From the NCBI GenBank assembly GCA_012838125.1, contig DUPW01000132.1, forward strand, positions 1 to 60,537: a DNA stretch of 60,537 bases. Reading direction: 5' to 3'. The translations under genes and the position numbers were made by a program. Shown piece by piece: positions 19,707 through 30,913 of this stretch. Source of the DNA: Papillibacter sp. GTDB lineage: Bacteria > Bacillota > Clostridia > Oscillospirales > Oscillospiraceae. Numbering within the stretch: the first letter of the stretch is position 1; each line of letters starts with the position of its first letter. The notes beneath the pieces were generated by a model. It worked only from the letters and a program-made list of their open reading frames with translations. It was not told the DNA's origin and ran no database searches.

Positions 19707-21008
19707 TTACTCCAAGAATCCCTTGTAGTGGCACATGAGCATCTGCGCCTCCACCTGCCGGACCGTCTCGAGGGCCACGCCTACGACGATGATAATGGAC
19801 GTACCGCCGAAGGAGATGCCCGCCTGAGAGGGCATGATGGCGCCCACAATCAGCGGGGCGAGGGCGATAATGCCCAGGTACACCGCGCCGAACAGCGTAA
19901 TCTTGCTGAGAACCTTCTGCAGGTGCTCGCTGGTGGGCTTGCCGGGGCGGAAGCCGGGAATGAACCCGCCGTTCTTCTTGAGATTGTTAGACACCTCGAT
20001 GGGGTTAAACTGAACCGTCGAGTAGAAGTAGGAGAAGAATACAATCAGCAGGAAGTAAACCGCCATGTAAACCACGGTATTTGTGTCGAACGCTTTCACA
20101 AGCCAGCCCTCACGCCAGGCCGGAACGAAGCTCGCCACCGTAGCGGGGAGCGACGCAATGGACTGGGCGAAGATGATGGGCATGACGCCGGACATATTCA
20201 GCTTCAGCGGCAGGTGCGTTGACTGACCGCCGTACATCTTCCGTCCGACGACGCGCTTGGCGTACTGCACCGGTATGCGCCGCTCCGAGTCCGTCACAAT
20301 GACGATGAGGACAACAAGCAGGAGCGCGCCGATGAGCAGAAGCAGCTGGGACCACCAGGCCGCCGTGCCGTAAATCACGTTCTGAACCATGGAGATAAGC
20401 TCGTTGGGGAAGCGCGAGATGATGCTGACAAACAGAATCATGGAGATACCGTTGCCCAGGCCGAACTCCGTAATCTGCTCGCCCATCCACATGAGCAGGC
20501 AGCTGCCGGCGGTAAACGTGGCGACAATGACAACTGCCGTCCACGCGCCGCCCTGGGTGAGCAGCTCGTGCTGCGTGCCGTAGGCATCGGTGTAGCCGTT
20601 GCTCAGCAGCAGGTAGTATCCATAACCCTGAATGAGTGCGATAGCCAACGTGGAGTACCGAGTAATGCGCTCCATCTTCTGCTTGCCTTCTTCACCGCCC
20701 TCTTTCTGCAGACGCTCAAGGGCGGGAATCGCGATGGCAAGCAGCTGAATGATAATCGATGCGTTAATATACGGCTGAATCGACATTGCAAAGATCGTCG
20801 CCTGTGAGAACGCGCTGCCGGACATCACGTTGTACAGTCCAAGCACGGTATTGCGCATCGACTGGAAGAAGCTCGTCAGCTCCGTGGTGTTGACGTACGG
20901 AACGGGGACGGCGTTACCCAGACGGTAGAGCAGCAGGATAAAGCACATGAAAATGAACTTTTTCCTGATGTCTTCGATCTTCCATGCGTTGCGTATCGAC
21001 TGCAACAC
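19707..21008 (-). CDS. secY: Preprotein translocase subunit SecY
   Basis: MLQSIRNAWKIEDIRKKFIFMCFILLLYRLGNAVPVPYVN; multi-TM. Confidence 0.98.
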   Translation of the reverse strand: MLQSIRNAWKIEDIRKKFIFMCFILLLYRLGNAVPVPYVNTTELTSFFQSMRNTVLGLYNVMSGSAFSQATIFAMSIQPYINASIIIQLLAIAIPALERLQKEGGEEGKQKMERITRYSTLAIALIQGYGYYLLLSNGYTDAYGTQHELLTQGGAWTAVVIVATFTAGSCLLMWMGEQITEFGLGNGISMILFVSIISRFPNELISMVQNVIYGTAAWWSQLLLLIGALLLVVLIVIVTDSERRIPVQYAKRVVGRKMYGGQSTHLPLKLNMSGVMPIIFAQSIASLPATVASFVPAWREGWLVKAFDTNTVVYMAVYFLLIVFFSYFYSTVQFNPIEVSNNLKKNGGFIPGFRPGKPTSEHLQKVLSKITLFGAVYLGIIALAPLIVGAIMPSQAGISFGGTSIIIVVGVALETVRQVEAQMLMCHYKGFLE

Positions 21009-21449
21009 CTACACCACCTCGGCCTTTCCGCCGGCGGCCTCAATTTTAGCCTTGGCCGACTCCGAAAACGCGGAGGCCTTGACGGTGAGTTTCTTTGTCA
21101 GTGTGCCGTTGCCGAGGATTTTGACACCATAGCGGCAACGGGAGAGAATGCCGGCCTCAAGAAGCTCCTGGGCACCAACAACGGCGCCGTCTTCAAACTT
21201 CTCGAGAGCCGCAATGTTGACGCTCTCAAGGGGCTTTGCAAAAATATTGTTGAAGCCGCGCTTGGGAACGCGACGCACGAGAGGCATCTGTCCGCCTTCA
21301 AAGCCGACGCGAACGCCGCCGCCGGAGCGCGCCTTCTGACCCTTGTGTCCGCGGCCGGCAGTTTTGCCATTGCCGGTGCCGCGGCCGCGGCCCTTTCTCT
21401 TCGGAACCCGCGTGGAGCCCACGGCGGGGGAGAGGTCGTGTAAATTCAT
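21009..21449 (-). CDS. rplO: 50S ribosomal protein L15
   Basis: [44 protein letters not shown]. Confidence 0.98.
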   Translation of the reverse strand: MNLHDLSPAVGSTRVPKRKGRGRGTGNGKTAGRGHKGQKARSGGGVRVGFEGGQMPLVRRVPKRGFNNIFAKPLESVNIAALEKFEDGAVVGAQELLEAGILSRCRYGVKILGNGTLTKKLTVKASAFSESAKAKIEAAGGKAEVV

Positions 21450-21463
21450 AGCTCTGCGCCTCC

Positions 21464-21643
21464 TTACTCTTCTGTGACGGAGATCAGATAGCCGATTTGG
21501 GCAATCTTGCCTCGTGTCTGCGGATTATCGGGCTGCACAGTCTCGCTGCCGATTTTCGTAAGCCCTAAAGATTTCGCCGTGGCGACGTGCTTGTCGAGAC
21601 GGCCGCTTAAACTCTTTACGAGCTTGATTTTCAGGTTAGCCAT
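21464..21643 (-). CDS. rpmD: 50S ribosomal protein L30
   Basis: Translated by hand: [59 protein letters not shown] (just under ORF-track cutoff). Confidence 0.96.
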   Translation of the reverse strand: MANLKIKLVKSLSGRLDKHVATAKSLGLTKIGSETVQPDNPQTRGKIAQIGYLISVTEE

Positions 21644-21655
21644 GTGTCTGCCCCC

Positions 21656-22177
21656 TTAACCCAGAATTTCTTCTACGCTCTTTCCTCTTGTCTTGGCAAT
21701 CTGGTTGGCATCGCGGAGCGATTTCAGGCCCACCATGGTAGCGGCAACGACATTCTGAGGATTGTTCGAGCGCAGGCACTTTGTTCTGATGTCACTGATG
21801 CCGGCCGCTTCAACGACAGCGCGGACAGCGCCGCCGGCAATAACGCCCGTACCGGCCGGGGCCGGCTTGAGGAGAACGCGACCGGCGCCGAATTCACCGA
21901 TTACTTCGTGCGGAATGGTCGTTCCGGTAATGGTGATGTTTACGAGATTCTTCTTCGCGTCTTCGATGCCCTTGCGAATCGCTTCGGATACTTCGCCGGC
22001 TTTGCCGAGACCGTAACCGACGCGGCCCTTTCCGTCACCCACGACGCAGAGCGCCGCGAATTTGAAAATTCGGCCGCCTTTAACAGTCTTCGAAACACGG
22101 TTCAAGGAAACGACCTTTTCCACGAATTCAGACTGGGCTTCTTCGCGCTTTTCTCTTCTGTTATTATTGTAAGCCAT
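21656..22177 (-). CDS. rpsE: 30S ribosomal protein S5
   Basis: [43 protein letters not shown]. Confidence 0.98.
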   Translation of the reverse strand: MAYNNNRREKREEAQSEFVEKVVSLNRVSKTVKGGRIFKFAALCVVGDGKGRVGYGLGKAGEVSEAIRKGIEDAKKNLVNITITGTTIPHEVIGEFGAGRVLLKPAPAGTGVIAGGAVRAVVEAAGISDIRTKCLRSNNPQNVVAATMVGLKSLRDANQIAKTRGKSVEEILG

Positions 22178-22194
22178 ACTGTTTCCTCCCCCCG

Positions 22195-22551
22195 TTAAAA
22201 CTTCAGGCCGCCTTCGCGGGCGCCTTCGGCCAATTCCTTCACGCGGCCGTGATAGATGTAGCCGCCACGGTCAAATACGACCGACTCGATACCCTTGGCC
22301 TTTGCTCTCTCGGCAAGCAGAAGGCCCACCTTGCGGGCGCCCTCCTTATTGCTGCCGCCTTCAAAGCCCTTTTCAACGGACGAGGCGGAACACAGAGTGG
22401 CACCGTTTACGTCGTCGATAATTTGGGCGTAAATGTTGCTGTTGCTGCGGAACACGTTGAGTCTGGGGCGCTCCGGCGTGCCGGAAATCTTACCACGGAC
22501 TCTCTTGTGGCGCTTTAAACGCTGCACATTGGAATCAACTTTTTTAATCAT
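22195..22551 (-). CDS. rplR: 50S ribosomal protein L18
   Basis: [40 protein letters not shown]. Confidence 0.97.
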   Translation of the reverse strand: MIKKVDSNVQRLKRHKRVRGKISGTPERPRLNVFRSNSNIYAQIIDDVNGATLCSASSVEKGFEGGSNKEGARKVGLLLAERAKAKGIESVVFDRGGYIYHGRVKELAEGAREGGLKF

Positions 22552-22565
22552 TTCAGCACACCTCC

Positions 22566-23111
22566 TTATTTCTTCGCGCCAGACTTGCCTTCTTTGCGGC
22601 GGATGACTTCGTTAGCGTATTTAATACCCTTGCCCTTATACGGCTCAGGCGGTCTCTTCTTTCTCACGTCCGCCGCGAACTGGCCGACTTTCTGCTTGTC
22701 GATGCCGGAGATAACCAGCTTGTTCGGAGCGGGGACGTCAATCTTGACATCGTCGTTTTCCTCGACGACGACAGGGTGGGAAAAGCCGAGGTTGAGCACA
22801 ACCTTCTTGCCTTCCTTCGACGCCCTGTAGCCGACGCCGTTGATTTCAAGCTCTTTCTTGTACCCTTCCGTCACGCCTACGATCATGTTGTAAATCAGCG
22901 TTCTGGACAGGCCGTGCAGCGCACGAATCTCAGGGTGCTCGGAGTTGCGGGTGAGAAGCACCGTATTGTCCTCCACCGCCACCTGGATGTTCTCGCTGAT
23001 AGACTGCTCAAGTGTGCCCTTGGGACCTTTGACGGTCACGACGTTATTGTCGGTAACCTTCACTTCAACGCCCGCGGGAACTGTAATGGGAGCTCGACCG
23101 ATTCTAGACAT
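22566..23111 (-). CDS. rplF: 50S ribosomal protein L6
   Basis: [36 protein letters not shown]. Confidence 0.98.
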   Translation of the reverse strand: MSRIGRAPITVPAGVEVKVTDNNVVTVKGPKGTLEQSISENIQVAVEDNTVLLTRNSEHPEIRALHGLSRTLIYNMIVGVTEGYKKELEINGVGYRASKEGKKVVLNLGFSHPVVVEENDDVKIDVPAPNKLVISGIDKQKVGQFAADVRKKRPPEPYKGKGIKYANEVIRRKEGKSGAKK

Positions 23112-23123
23112 TTTTCCTCCCCC

Positions 23124-23519
23124 TTACCACACGAACGCAAGGACTTCGCCGCCGACGTTCAGCTCTCTGGCTTTCCGGTCGGTCATAACGCCCTTGGACG
23201 TTGAGATAATCGCGATGCCGAGCCCTTTGAGGACCTTCGGCAGCTCCTTCGCGCCGGCGTACACGCGCAGGCCGGGCTTGGAGACGCGGCGCAGGCCGGT
23301 GATGGCCTTTTCGTTGCCGTTATATTTCAGCGTGATGCGGATAACGCCCTGCACGCCGTCATTAATCAGCTGATAGTTCTTGATATATCCTTCCGCAAGA
23401 AGAATGTCGGCAATCGCCTTCTTCATGTTAGAAGCCGGAATATCAACGGCTGCATGCTTTGCAGCGCTGGCATTGCGAATGCGTGTGAGCATATCGGCAA
23501 TGGGATCTGTGATCTGCAT
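23124..23519 (-). CDS. rpsH: 30S ribosomal protein S8
   Basis: [34 protein letters not shown]. Confidence 0.98.
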   Translation of the reverse strand: MQITDPIADMLTRIRNASAAKHAAVDIPASNMKKAIADILLAEGYIKNYQLINDGVQGVIRITLKYNGNEKAITGLRRVSKPGLRVYAGAKELPKVLKGLGIAIISTSKGVMTDRKARELNVGGEVLAFVW

Positions 23520-23638
23520 TATTTTTCCTCCTCGTTAGAGTTACAGGCTGCGCCTGTTATCGTGACGCGGTATCGCCGCAGGCGGCCGAAAGCCGCCTGC
23601 ATGAACGACCTGCGCCATCGCGTCAGCTTACCGACTTC

Positions 23639-23824
23639 TTACCAAGACGCCTTTTTCACGCCGGGAATCTGCCCTCTGTAGGCAAGATTTCTGAAGCAGA
23701 TACGGCACACGCCGTAGTCTCTCAGGTAAGCGTGCGGTCTACCGCAGATCTTACAGCGGTTGTATCTTCTGGTGGAGAACTTCGGCTCTCTCTGCTGTTT
23801 AAGAATCATCGATTTTTTCGCCAT
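23639..23824 (-). CDS. rpsN: 30S ribosomal protein S14 type Z
   Basis: [61 protein letters not shown]. Confidence 0.97.
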   Translation of the reverse strand: MAKKSMILKQQREPKFSTRRYNRCKICGRPHAYLRDYGVCRICFRNLAYRGQIPGVKKASW

Positions 23825-23838
23825 ATTTCTTCTCCCCC

Positions 23839-24381
23839 TTATGCCTGCACCAGCGGCGCGCCGAGGAGCGTAAGAAGCTCTCTGGCTTCTTCGTCTGTAT
23901 GCGCTGTGGTGCATATAATGATGTCCATACCGCGAATCTTCTCGATTTTATCGTAATCGATTTCCGGGAAGATGAGCTGCTCCTTGACGCCGAAGGAGTA
24001 GTTGCCGCGGCCGTCAAAGGAGTTGGCGGGGATGCCGTGGAAGTCGCGCACGCGAGGCAGGGCCACGTTAAAGAGTTTGTCGAGGAACTCCCACATGCGA
24101 TCCTGGCGGAGCGTAACCTTCACGCCCACGGGCATGCCTTCGCGGAGCTTAAAGTTCGCGACGGACTTTCTCGCCCGGGTGACGACGGCCTTCTGTCCGG
24201 CAATCGCCGAGATGTCTTTCACGACGGCGTCGACGGCCTTGGCGTTATCGCGGGCGTCGCCGCACCCGACGTTGATAACAACCTTTTCAACCTTCGGAAT
24301 CTGCATGACGTTTTTGTATGCAAACTTCTTCATCAGAGCCGGAGCGACTTCATCGGTGTATTTCTGCTTTAATCTAGCCAT
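23839..24381 (-). CDS. rplE: 50S ribosomal protein L5
   Basis: [43 protein letters not shown]. Confidence 0.97.
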   Translation of the reverse strand: MARLKQKYTDEVAPALMKKFAYKNVMQIPKVEKVVINVGCGDARDNAKAVDAVVKDISAIAGQKAVVTRARKSVANFKLREGMPVGVKVTLRQDRMWEFLDKLFNVALPRVRDFHGIPANSFDGRGNYSFGVKEQLIFPEIDYDKIEKIRGMDIIICTTAHTDEEARELLTLLGAPLVQA

Positions 24382-24400
24382 GATTTCGTTCGCTCCTTTC

Positions 24401-24706
24401 TTAACCTTCTGCGCCGCATTTTTTGCAAACGCGAACTTTTTTACCGTCTTTAAACGCGTGGGCCAGACGTGTGGGTTTCTCACACTTCGGGCAGACACGC
24501 ATGACCTTGCAGGAATAAATCGGCGTTTCAACCTTGATGATACCGCCGGTTTCGCCCTGTCTGCGGGGTTTCTGGTGGCGCTTTGCGACGTTGACGCCCT
24601 CCACGATAACCTTGCTGTCAGCGGGCATGGCCTTTAAGACCTTTCCAATCTTGCCCTTGTCCTTACCGGACAGGACAATAACCGTATCGTTTGTCTTAAT
24701 GTTCAA
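24401..24706 (-). CDS. rplX: 50S ribosomal protein L24 (with C-terminal CPKC/CKKC pairs)
   Basis: [25 protein letters not shown]...[45 protein letters not shown]. Confidence 0.97.
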   Translation of the reverse strand: MNIKTNDTVIVLSGKDKGKIGKVLKAMPADSKVIVEGVNVAKRHQKPRRQGETGGIIKVETPIYSCKVMRVCPKCEKPTRLAHAFKDGKKVRVCKKCGAEG

Positions 24707-24719
24707 ATCTGCGCCCTCC

Positions 24720-25088
24720 CTATATCACTTCGGGAGCAAGAGACAGGATCTTCATGAAATCCTTGTCGCGAAGCTCTCTGGCTACGGGCCCGAAGATACG
24801 GGTTCCTCTCGGGTTCTTGTCTTCCTTAATCAAAACCGCGGCGTTCTCGTCGAAACGGACGTATGTTCCGTCGGCACGATGGACGCCCTTGGCGGAGCGG
24901 ACGATGACGGCTCTCACCACTTCGCCCTTCTTGACCGTTCCACCGGGAGCGGCCTTCCGGACAGAGGCAACGATAACGTCGCCGATGTTGCCGTATTTCC
25001 GATTGGAGCCGCCCAGAACACGGATACATTTCAGCTCCTTGGCGCCGGTGTTGTCGGCGACCTTCAGATATGTTTCCTGTTGAATCAT
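24720..25088 (-). CDS. rplN: 50S ribosomal protein L14
   Basis: [44 protein letters not shown]. Confidence 0.98.
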   Translation of the reverse strand: MIQQETYLKVADNTGAKELKCIRVLGGSNRKYGNIGDVIVASVRKAAPGGTVKKGEVVRAVIVRSAKGVHRADGTYVRFDENAAVLIKEDKNPRGTRIFGPVARELRDKDFMKILSLAPEVI

Positions 25089-25100
25089 CTTGTCGCCTCC

Positions 25101-25364
25101 TTACTTCGCTTTCTCAATGATCTCGACGAGTCGCCAGTGCTTATCGCGGGAAAGCGGGCGCGTCTCCATAACGCGGACCCTGTCCCCCACGCGGCATTCG
25201 TTGTTCTCGTCGTGAGCCTTGAGTTTGTACGTTGTCTTGATGACCTTTTTATATAAAGGGTGCGTCTTGTGGCTTTCCACGGCGACGACGATCGTCTTAT
25301 CCATCTTATCGGAGACGACCTTGCCGACCCTCGTTTTTCTTGCAGCTTTTCTGATTTCACTCAT
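25101..25364 (-). CDS. rpsQ: 30S ribosomal protein S17
   Basis: [47 protein letters not shown]. Confidence 0.97.
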   Translation of the reverse strand: MSEIRKAARKTRVGKVVSDKMDKTIVVAVESHKTHPLYKKVIKTTYKLKAHDENNECRVGDRVRVMETRPLSRDKHWRLVEIIEKAK

Positions 25365-25378
25365 CGTTTCCTACCCCC

Positions 25379-25573
25379 TTATTGCTCGAGCTGCTTCTGT
25401 CGAATAATCGTCTTGACTCGGGCAATATCCTTTTTGACCTGGGAGATCTTGACGGGATTGTCAAGCTGGTTTGTGGCGTGCTGCATTCTCAAAAAGAACA
25501 GATCTTTCTTCAGTCCGGAAAGCTTTTCCTCCAACTCTAAGGTGGAGAGCTTGCGAATCTCGTTTGCCTTCAT
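25379..25573 (-). CDS. rpmC: 50S ribosomal protein L29
   Basis: [43 protein letters not shown]. Confidence 0.97.
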   Translation of the reverse strand: MKANEIRKLSTLELEEKLSGLKKDLFFLRMQHATNQLDNPVKISQVKKDIARVKTIIRQKQLEQ

Positions 25574-25574
25574 C

Positions 25575-26000
25575 TTATTCACCACCCGTTTCGGTCTCGC
25601 GCTTGACGAATTTCGTCTTCAGCGGCAGCTTATGTCCGGCCAAACGCAGCGCTTCGCGCGCAACCTCCTCCGATACGCCGGCGATTTCGAAAAGGATTCT
25701 GCCGGGCTTCACAACGGCCACCCAGTATTCGGGCGACCCCTTACCGGAACCCATGCGCGTTTCAGCAGGTTTCGACGTAACCGGCTTATCGGGGAAAATC
25801 TTGATCCAAACCTTACCGCCACGCTTCGTGTAACGCGTCATGGCGATACGGGCCGCTTCAATCTGGTTGGAGGTAACCCACGCCGGCTCGGTAGCCTGAA
25901 GGCCGTATTCGCCGTACGTAACCTCGATTCCGCGTGTCGCCTTGCCCTTCATGCGACCGCGCATTTGCTTACGGTATTTTACTCTCTTCGGTAAAAGCAT
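25575..26000 (-). CDS. rplP: 50S ribosomal protein L16
   Basis: [24 protein letters not shown]...; TAATG overlap with rpsC stop. Confidence 0.97.
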   Translation of the reverse strand: MLLPKRVKYRKQMRGRMKGKATRGIEVTYGEYGLQATEPAWVTSNQIEAARIAMTRYTKRGGKVWIKIFPDKPVTSKPAETRMGSGKGSPEYWVAVVKPGRILFEIAGVSEEVAREALRLAGHKLPLKTKFVKRETETGGE

Positions 26001-26932
26001 TAGTTCGTGCCTCCCTCTTTCGGAGTCTGGGCGGCGGGTCTTGTCGGCGCGCCACCGGGTGCGGCAGAACGGTTCATTCCGCCCTGTCCTCCGGTTCTGC
26101 CCGCTGGCCGGCCCTGACCGCCCGGTCTGCCGCCCTGGGGCCTGTTGTATCCTCCGCCTGTTCTGCCCTGGCCGCCGCGGTAACCACCTTGGCCGCCGCG
26201 GTAACCGCCTTGGCCACCACGGCCGCGTCCGCCCCTGTCGCCCTGGCGGCGATCCCGGGAGGAACGATTCATATCCATGGTGCGCGGCGTGGTACGCAGC
26301 GTCTGGCTGAGCACTTCGCCGTTGTAAATCCAAACCTTCACACCGATTCGGCCGTACGTCGTCGCCGCTTCGGCGAAGCCGTACTCGATGTCGGCGCGGA
26401 GCGTCTGAAGCGGAATGGTGCCCTCGTGATAGGACTCACTGCGGGCGATTTCAGCGCCGCCGAGACGGCCGGAAACCGTCACCTTAATGCCGCGGACGCC
26501 AAGGCGCATGGCCCGGCTCATGGCATTTTTCATGGCGCGGCGGAAGCCGACACGCTTTTCAAGGCGCGCCGCAATGTTCTCGGCAACCAGCTGCGCGTTG
26601 GTATCAGGGTTTTTCACCTCGATGATATTGACCGCAACGGGCTTCTTCAGGCGCTTTTCAAGCTCGACGCGCAGCTTCTCGATTTCCTGGCCGCCCCTGC
26701 CGATGACCATGCCGGGACGGGAGCAGTGAATCAGAATGCGAATCCTCGCATTGTCGCGCTCGATTTCAATCTTCGGAACGCCGGCGGAATACAGCAGTTC
26801 CTTCAGATACTTACGGATGTTGTAGTCTTCAACGATGAGGTCTCCCACCTTGTCAGCTCTGGCGAACCAACGGGAGTCCCAGTCTTTAATGACGCCGACT
26901 CGGAAGCCGTGCGGATGAACTTTCTGTCCCAT
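26000..26932 (-). CDS. rpsC: 30S ribosomal protein S3 with Gly/Arg-rich C-terminal extension
   Basis: [24 protein letters not shown]...; tail [24 protein letters not shown]. Confidence 0.97.
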   Translation of the reverse strand: MGQKVHPHGFRVGVIKDWDSRWFARADKVGDLIVEDYNIRKYLKELLYSAGVPKIEIERDNARIRILIHCSRPGMVIGRGGQEIEKLRVELEKRLKKPVAVNIIEVKNPDTNAQLVAENIAARLEKRVGFRRAMKNAMSRAMRLGVRGIKVTVSGRLGGAEIARSESYHEGTIPLQTLRADIEYGFAEAATTYGRIGVKVWIYNGEVLSQTLRTTPRTMDMNRSSRDRRQGDRGGRGRGGQGGYRGGQGGYRGGQGRTGGGYNRPQGGRPGGQGRPAGRTGGQGGMNRSAAPGGAPTRPAAQTPKEGGTN

Positions 26933-26942
26933 TATTAACCCC

Positions 26943-27278
26943 CTACTCCTTTTCCTTTACGACAACGGTAATATGCGACGTTCTCTTGTTGATGCGGTGT
27001 GCGCTGCCCCGAGCACGCGGCATGATTCTCTTGATGATGGGGCCGGGGTTTGCGAATGTTTCGGAGACGTAAAGGTTGTCGGGGTCGAGGTTGTGGTTAT
27101 TCTCAGCGTTAGCCACCGCGCTGCGAAGCAGCTTGATAAGCAGTTCGGAGGCGGCTTTCGGCGTCTGCATGAGGATGGCTTGCGCTGTCTTCACATCTTT
27201 CCCACGGATCAGGTCGCAGACGATTTTGACCTTACGCGGAGAGATGCGCGCATATCTCAAGTGAGCTTTTGCTTCCAT
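26943..27278 (-). CDS. rplV: 50S ribosomal protein L22
   Basis: [39 protein letters not shown]. Confidence 0.97.
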   Translation of the reverse strand: MEAKAHLRYARISPRKVKIVCDLIRGKDVKTAQAILMQTPKAASELLIKLLRSAVANAENNHNLDPDNLYVSETFANPGPIIKRIMPRARGSAHRINKRTSHITVVVKEKE

Positions 27279-27292
27279 ATTTGTCTGCCTCC

Positions 27293-27565
27293 TTACTTCG
27301 TGGTCCTGCTGCCGGCGTGGCCCCTATAGGTACGCGTCGGAGCAAACTCGCCCAGTTTATGGCCTACCATGTCTTCCGTGATGTAAACAGGAACATGGCG
27401 GCGGCCGTCATGAACGGCTATCGTATGGCCAACGAAGGAAGGGAAGATCGTCGAGGCACGAGACCACGTCTTGAGAACCTTCTTCTCGCCGGCTTTATTC
27501 ATATCATCGATCCTTTTGAGAAGCTCAGGAGCGGCAAAGGGACCTTTCTTAATGCTTCTGCTCAT
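27293..27565 (-). CDS. rpsS: 30S ribosomal protein S19
   Basis: [62 protein letters not shown]. Confidence 0.98.
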   Translation of the reverse strand: MSRSIKKGPFAAPELLKRIDDMNKAGEKKVLKTWSRASTIFPSFVGHTIAVHDGRRHVPVYITEDMVGHKLGEFAPTRTYRGHAGSRTTK

Positions 27566-27584
27566 TTCGTTCTGACCTCCCTAC

Positions 27585-28421
27585 CTATTTCTCGTTCCTG
27601 CGCTTGACAATGAACTTGTTCGTTCTGTTCTTCGTCTTGCGCGTCTTGTATCCGAGGGCCGGCTTGCCCCACGGTGTCATCGGGCTGGGACGGCCAATCG
27701 GGCTTCTGCCTTCACCGCCGCCGTGCGGGTGGTCAACCGGGTTCATAACCGAACCGCGGACCGTCGGGCGGATACCCATGTGGCGTCTGCGGCCGGCCTT
27801 ACCGATGCTGACGTTGGCGTGGTCCGCGTTGCCCACCTGACCGATGGAGGCCATGCAGTTGATGCGGACGTAGCGGTACTCGCCCGAGGGGAGGCGAATC
27901 TGCGCGAGACTGCCTTCCTTCGCCATAAGCTGCGCCGCCGTGCCGGCGGAGCGGACGAGCTGGCCGCCCTTGCCGGGGTTGAGCTCGATGTTGTGGATAA
28001 AGGTACCCACGGGGATGGCGGAAATGGGAAGGGCGTTGCCGGGCTTGATGTCCGCCTTTTCGGAGGAGATTACTGTATCTCCCGCCGCAAGGCCAACAGG
28101 TGCGAGGATGTAGCGGCGTTCGCCGTCTTCGTATTCAATCAGCGCGATGTGTGCGGAGCGGTTCGGATCGTACTCAAGGCGCAGAACCGTGCCGGGTACG
28201 TCTACCTTGTTGCGCTTAAAGTCGATGATGCGATACTTTCTGCGGTTACCGCCGCCTCTGTGGCGGACGGTGATGCGACCGTAGTTGTTGCGGCCGGAGT
28301 GCTTCTTCAGCACTTCAACGAGCTTGCGCTCCGGCTTTGCCTTCTTATCAATACCGTCGAAACCGGATACGGTCATGTGCCTTCTCGACGGAGTGGTGGG
28401 CTTATAAGCTCTAATAGACAT
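27585..28421 (-). CDS. rplB: 50S ribosomal protein L2
   Basis: [21 protein letters not shown]...[22 protein letters not shown]...[18 protein letters not shown]. Confidence 0.98.
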   Translation of the reverse strand: MSIRAYKPTTPSRRHMTVSGFDGIDKKAKPERKLVEVLKKHSGRNNYGRITVRHRGGGNRRKYRIIDFKRNKVDVPGTVLRLEYDPNRSAHIALIEYEDGERRYILAPVGLAAGDTVISSEKADIKPGNALPISAIPVGTFIHNIELNPGKGGQLVRSAGTAAQLMAKEGSLAQIRLPSGEYRYVRINCMASIGQVGNADHANVSIGKAGRRRHMGIRPTVRGSVMNPVDHPHGGGEGRSPIGRPSPMTPWGKPALGYKTRKTKNRTNKFIVKRRNEK

Positions 28422-28435
28422 TTATCTTTCCTCCC

Positions 28436-28732
28436 TTAAGCCATTCCCTCGAAGAATTCAATAGCCTTTGAATCCGGTGTCAGCCTGACGACGGCCTTCT
28501 TCCACGCGCTGCGGCTTCCTTCGGGGTAGCGGCCCACGCGCTTTGTCTTGCCCTTCATGTTCATGGTTGTAACCTTTTCAACCTTCACATCGAAGATGTC
28601 TTCGATGGCGCGCTTAATCTCAATCTTGTTGGCATCCCGCGCGACGACGAAGGCGTATTTCCCGATATCATTCTGCTCCATGGACTGCTCGGTGATAATC
28701 GGGCGGATGACGATATCATAACTTGATTTCAT
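28436..28732 (-). CDS. rplW: 50S ribosomal protein L23
   Basis: SYDIVIRPIITEQSMEQNDIGKYAFVVARDANKIEIKRAIEDIF. Confidence 0.97.
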   Translation of the reverse strand: MKSSYDIVIRPIITEQSMEQNDIGKYAFVVARDANKIEIKRAIEDIFDVKVEKVTTMNMKGKTKRVGRYPEGSRSAWKKAVVRLTPDSKAIEFFEGMA

Positions 28733-29355
28733 TATGCGTAGACCTCCTCGATCTTCTGGAGCGCCGCCTTGTCGACAACGAATGTGCCGGCGTTGACGAT
28801 GTCATAGACGTTGAGAATCGTCGCAATGGTCGTCACAACGCCGGGAATGTTGCGCGCACTCTTCACGACGTTTTCGCGCACTTCAGGAGTCACAACGAGC
28901 GCCTTGCCGTTTACACCAACGGCGCTGAGGAACTTTATGAAATCCTTCGTCTTAATCTCGCTCATATCGAGATTGTCGACGACGATAATCTTCTCGTCCC
29001 GTACTTTCTGAGACAGCGCCGACTTCAGCGCAAGTCTTTTGAGTTTCTTGTTCAGGGCGTAGCGGTAATCACGGGGCTTCGGCGCAAACGCCACACCGCC
29101 GTGTGTCCACTGAACGGCGCGGGTGGAACCGTGGCGGGCGCGGCCTGTTCCCTTCTGGCGATAGGGCTTGGCGCCGCCGCCGGAAACTTCGGCCCGTGTG
29201 AGCGCCGACTGGGTGCCCTGACGTGTGTTGGCCAGGTGGTTTTTAACAGCCTCATGCACCGCTACGGCGTTCGGTTCAATTCCAAAAATGGCTTCCGAGA
29301 GCGTCACCTCGCCGGTGACCTCGCCTGCCATATTGTAAACCTTTACTTTAGGCAT
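28732..29355 (-). CDS. rplD: 50S ribosomal protein L4
   Basis: MPKVKVYNMAGEVTGEVTLSEAIFG...QKGTGRARHGSTRAVQWTHGGVAFAPKPRDY. Confidence 0.97.
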   Translation of the reverse strand: MPKVKVYNMAGEVTGEVTLSEAIFGIEPNAVAVHEAVKNHLANTRQGTQSALTRAEVSGGGAKPYRQKGTGRARHGSTRAVQWTHGGVAFAPKPRDYRYALNKKLKRLALKSALSQKVRDEKIIVVDNLDMSEIKTKDFIKFLSAVGVNGKALVVTPEVRENVVKSARNIPGVVTTIATILNVYDIVNAGTFVVDKAALQKIEEVYA

Positions 29356-29371
29356 CTGACTCTCTCCTCTC

Positions 29372-30016
29372 TTAGCCATTCTTTACGTTCTTCACGGTAT
29401 TCTTCAGGTAGACGATGCCGCCTCTGGGGCCGGGAATCGCACCGCGTACCGCAATCAGATTGACCGATGCGTCCACCTTGACAACGTCAAGATTCTGCAC
29501 GGTGACCTGCTCATTACCTAACTGACCGGCGCCAATCTTGCCTTTGAAGACCCGGGAGGGGTCGGAGTTGGCGCTCATGGAACCGGCGTGGCGGTGAATG
29601 GGGCCGCCGCCGTGGGACATGGCGCCGCGGGCCGCATTGTGGCGCTTAATAACGCCCGAGTATCCCTTACCTTTGGAGATGCCCGTCACATCGACACGGT
29701 CTCCCTCAGCGAAAACATCCGCTTTGACTTCGTCTCCCACGTTGAGCGCGGAGGTATCCGACAGCCGAAATTCCTTGAGGTACTTCTTCAGCGAAACGCC
29801 GGCCTTTTTCAGGTGGCCCGCCTCCGGCTTTGTGAGTCTGCTCTCTTTGACGTCTCTAAAACCCAGCTGAACGGCGTCGTATCCGTCTTTCTCAGCGGTT
29901 TTTTTCTGAACGACAACGCAAGGACCGGCTTCGATAACCGTTACCGGAACGACTTTGCCATTCTCATCGAAGATCTGCGTCATGCCGACCTTCCTGCCAA
30001 TAATGGCCTTTTCCAT
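29372..30016 (-). CDS. rplC: 50S ribosomal protein L3
   Basis: [35 protein letters not shown]. Confidence 0.98.
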   Translation of the reverse strand: MEKAIIGRKVGMTQIFDENGKVVPVTVIEAGPCVVVQKKTAEKDGYDAVQLGFRDVKESRLTKPEAGHLKKAGVSLKKYLKEFRLSDTSALNVGDEVKADVFAEGDRVDVTGISKGKGYSGVIKRHNAARGAMSHGGGPIHRHAGSMSANSDPSRVFKGKIGAGQLGNEQVTVQNLDVVKVDASVNLIAVRGAIPGPRGGIVYLKNTVKNVKNG

Positions 30017-30187
30017 TAGTTTTCCTCCTCATAATCAGGTTATTGGTTGACTCGCGTGGCTCTCCTGCGCCGGGCGCAGCGGCCAGAGGCGGTCAACTTG
30101 ACCCGCCACACCGGCTTGACCGGTAAGGCTATGGGTAACTACATCGTTACTGCCAGCTATCAGAGCTTAATTATATATAAAGGTTAA

Positions 30188-30499
30188 TTAGAGCTTGATT
30201 TCGATTTCAACACCGGCAGGCAGCTCGAGGGACATCAGGGATTCCACCGTCTTCTGGGTGGGGCTGATGATGTCGATGAGCCTTTTGTGGGTCAGGCGGA
30301 CAAACTGCTCACGGCTGTCCTTATATTTGTGGACGGCGCGGAGAATTGTGATGATTTCTCTCTTCGTCGGCAGCGGAATGGGGCCGGAAACCTTGGCGTC
30401 AGTGCGCTTTGCGGTTTCAACGATGAGGGCCGCAGCCTGATCGATGAGCTGGTGGTCATACGCCTTGAGTCTGATGCGGATTTTCTTGTTGCTTGCCAT
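30188..30499 (-). CDS. rpsJ: 30S ribosomal protein S10
   Basis: [62 protein letters not shown]. Confidence 0.98.
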   Translation of the reverse strand: MASNKKIRIRLKAYDHQLIDQAAALIVETAKRTDAKVSGPIPLPTKREIITILRAVHKYKDSREQFVRLTHKRLIDIISPTQKTVESLMSLELPAGVEIEIKL

Positions 30500-30884
30500 G
30501 TTTTTTCCTCCTGTTTGTACGTTTTGGCGCCGCAGCCCGATATAGCCGCGGCAGGCCCGGCTTCGGCATTTCGCCCAAACCGAACCTCATTTCAGAACGC
30601 CCGCCGTACGGAGAGAAAATTCTGTACACTTAACCGTGCGTATCATTCCGATGCGTAAATCAAACCGGCTTGTACTTCGGCCGGTTTGCTTCACATCAGG
30701 CGATATACGCCAAACAGCACTTTCTCAGCCGCCCGATTGTGTACCGCGCAGCCCAGGGTCTCCCCCCGGCACGCGATACCGGATATACTCCTCGGAAGTG
30801 ACCAGGTTGGCAAAAACCTGCAATCTCCCGAATCATCGCATTTTGCGCCCATGTCTGAGAATTCTCACCACAAGGCGCTTTAAC

Positions 30885-30913
30885 AGAATATCAAAGACAT
30901 ACTTCGATGTCAA
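30885..30913 (-). promoter_or_regulatory. Candidate S10 operon promoter (TTGACA-17-TATTCT)
   Basis: Minus strand TTGACA tcgaagtatgtctttga TATTCT, about 385 nt upstream of rpsJ start. Confidence 0.7.

Noticed and set aside
30662-30687. Hairpin upstream of rpsJ as a simple intrinsic terminator
   Set aside because: No poly-U tract follows on either strand; kept only as part of the leader finding.
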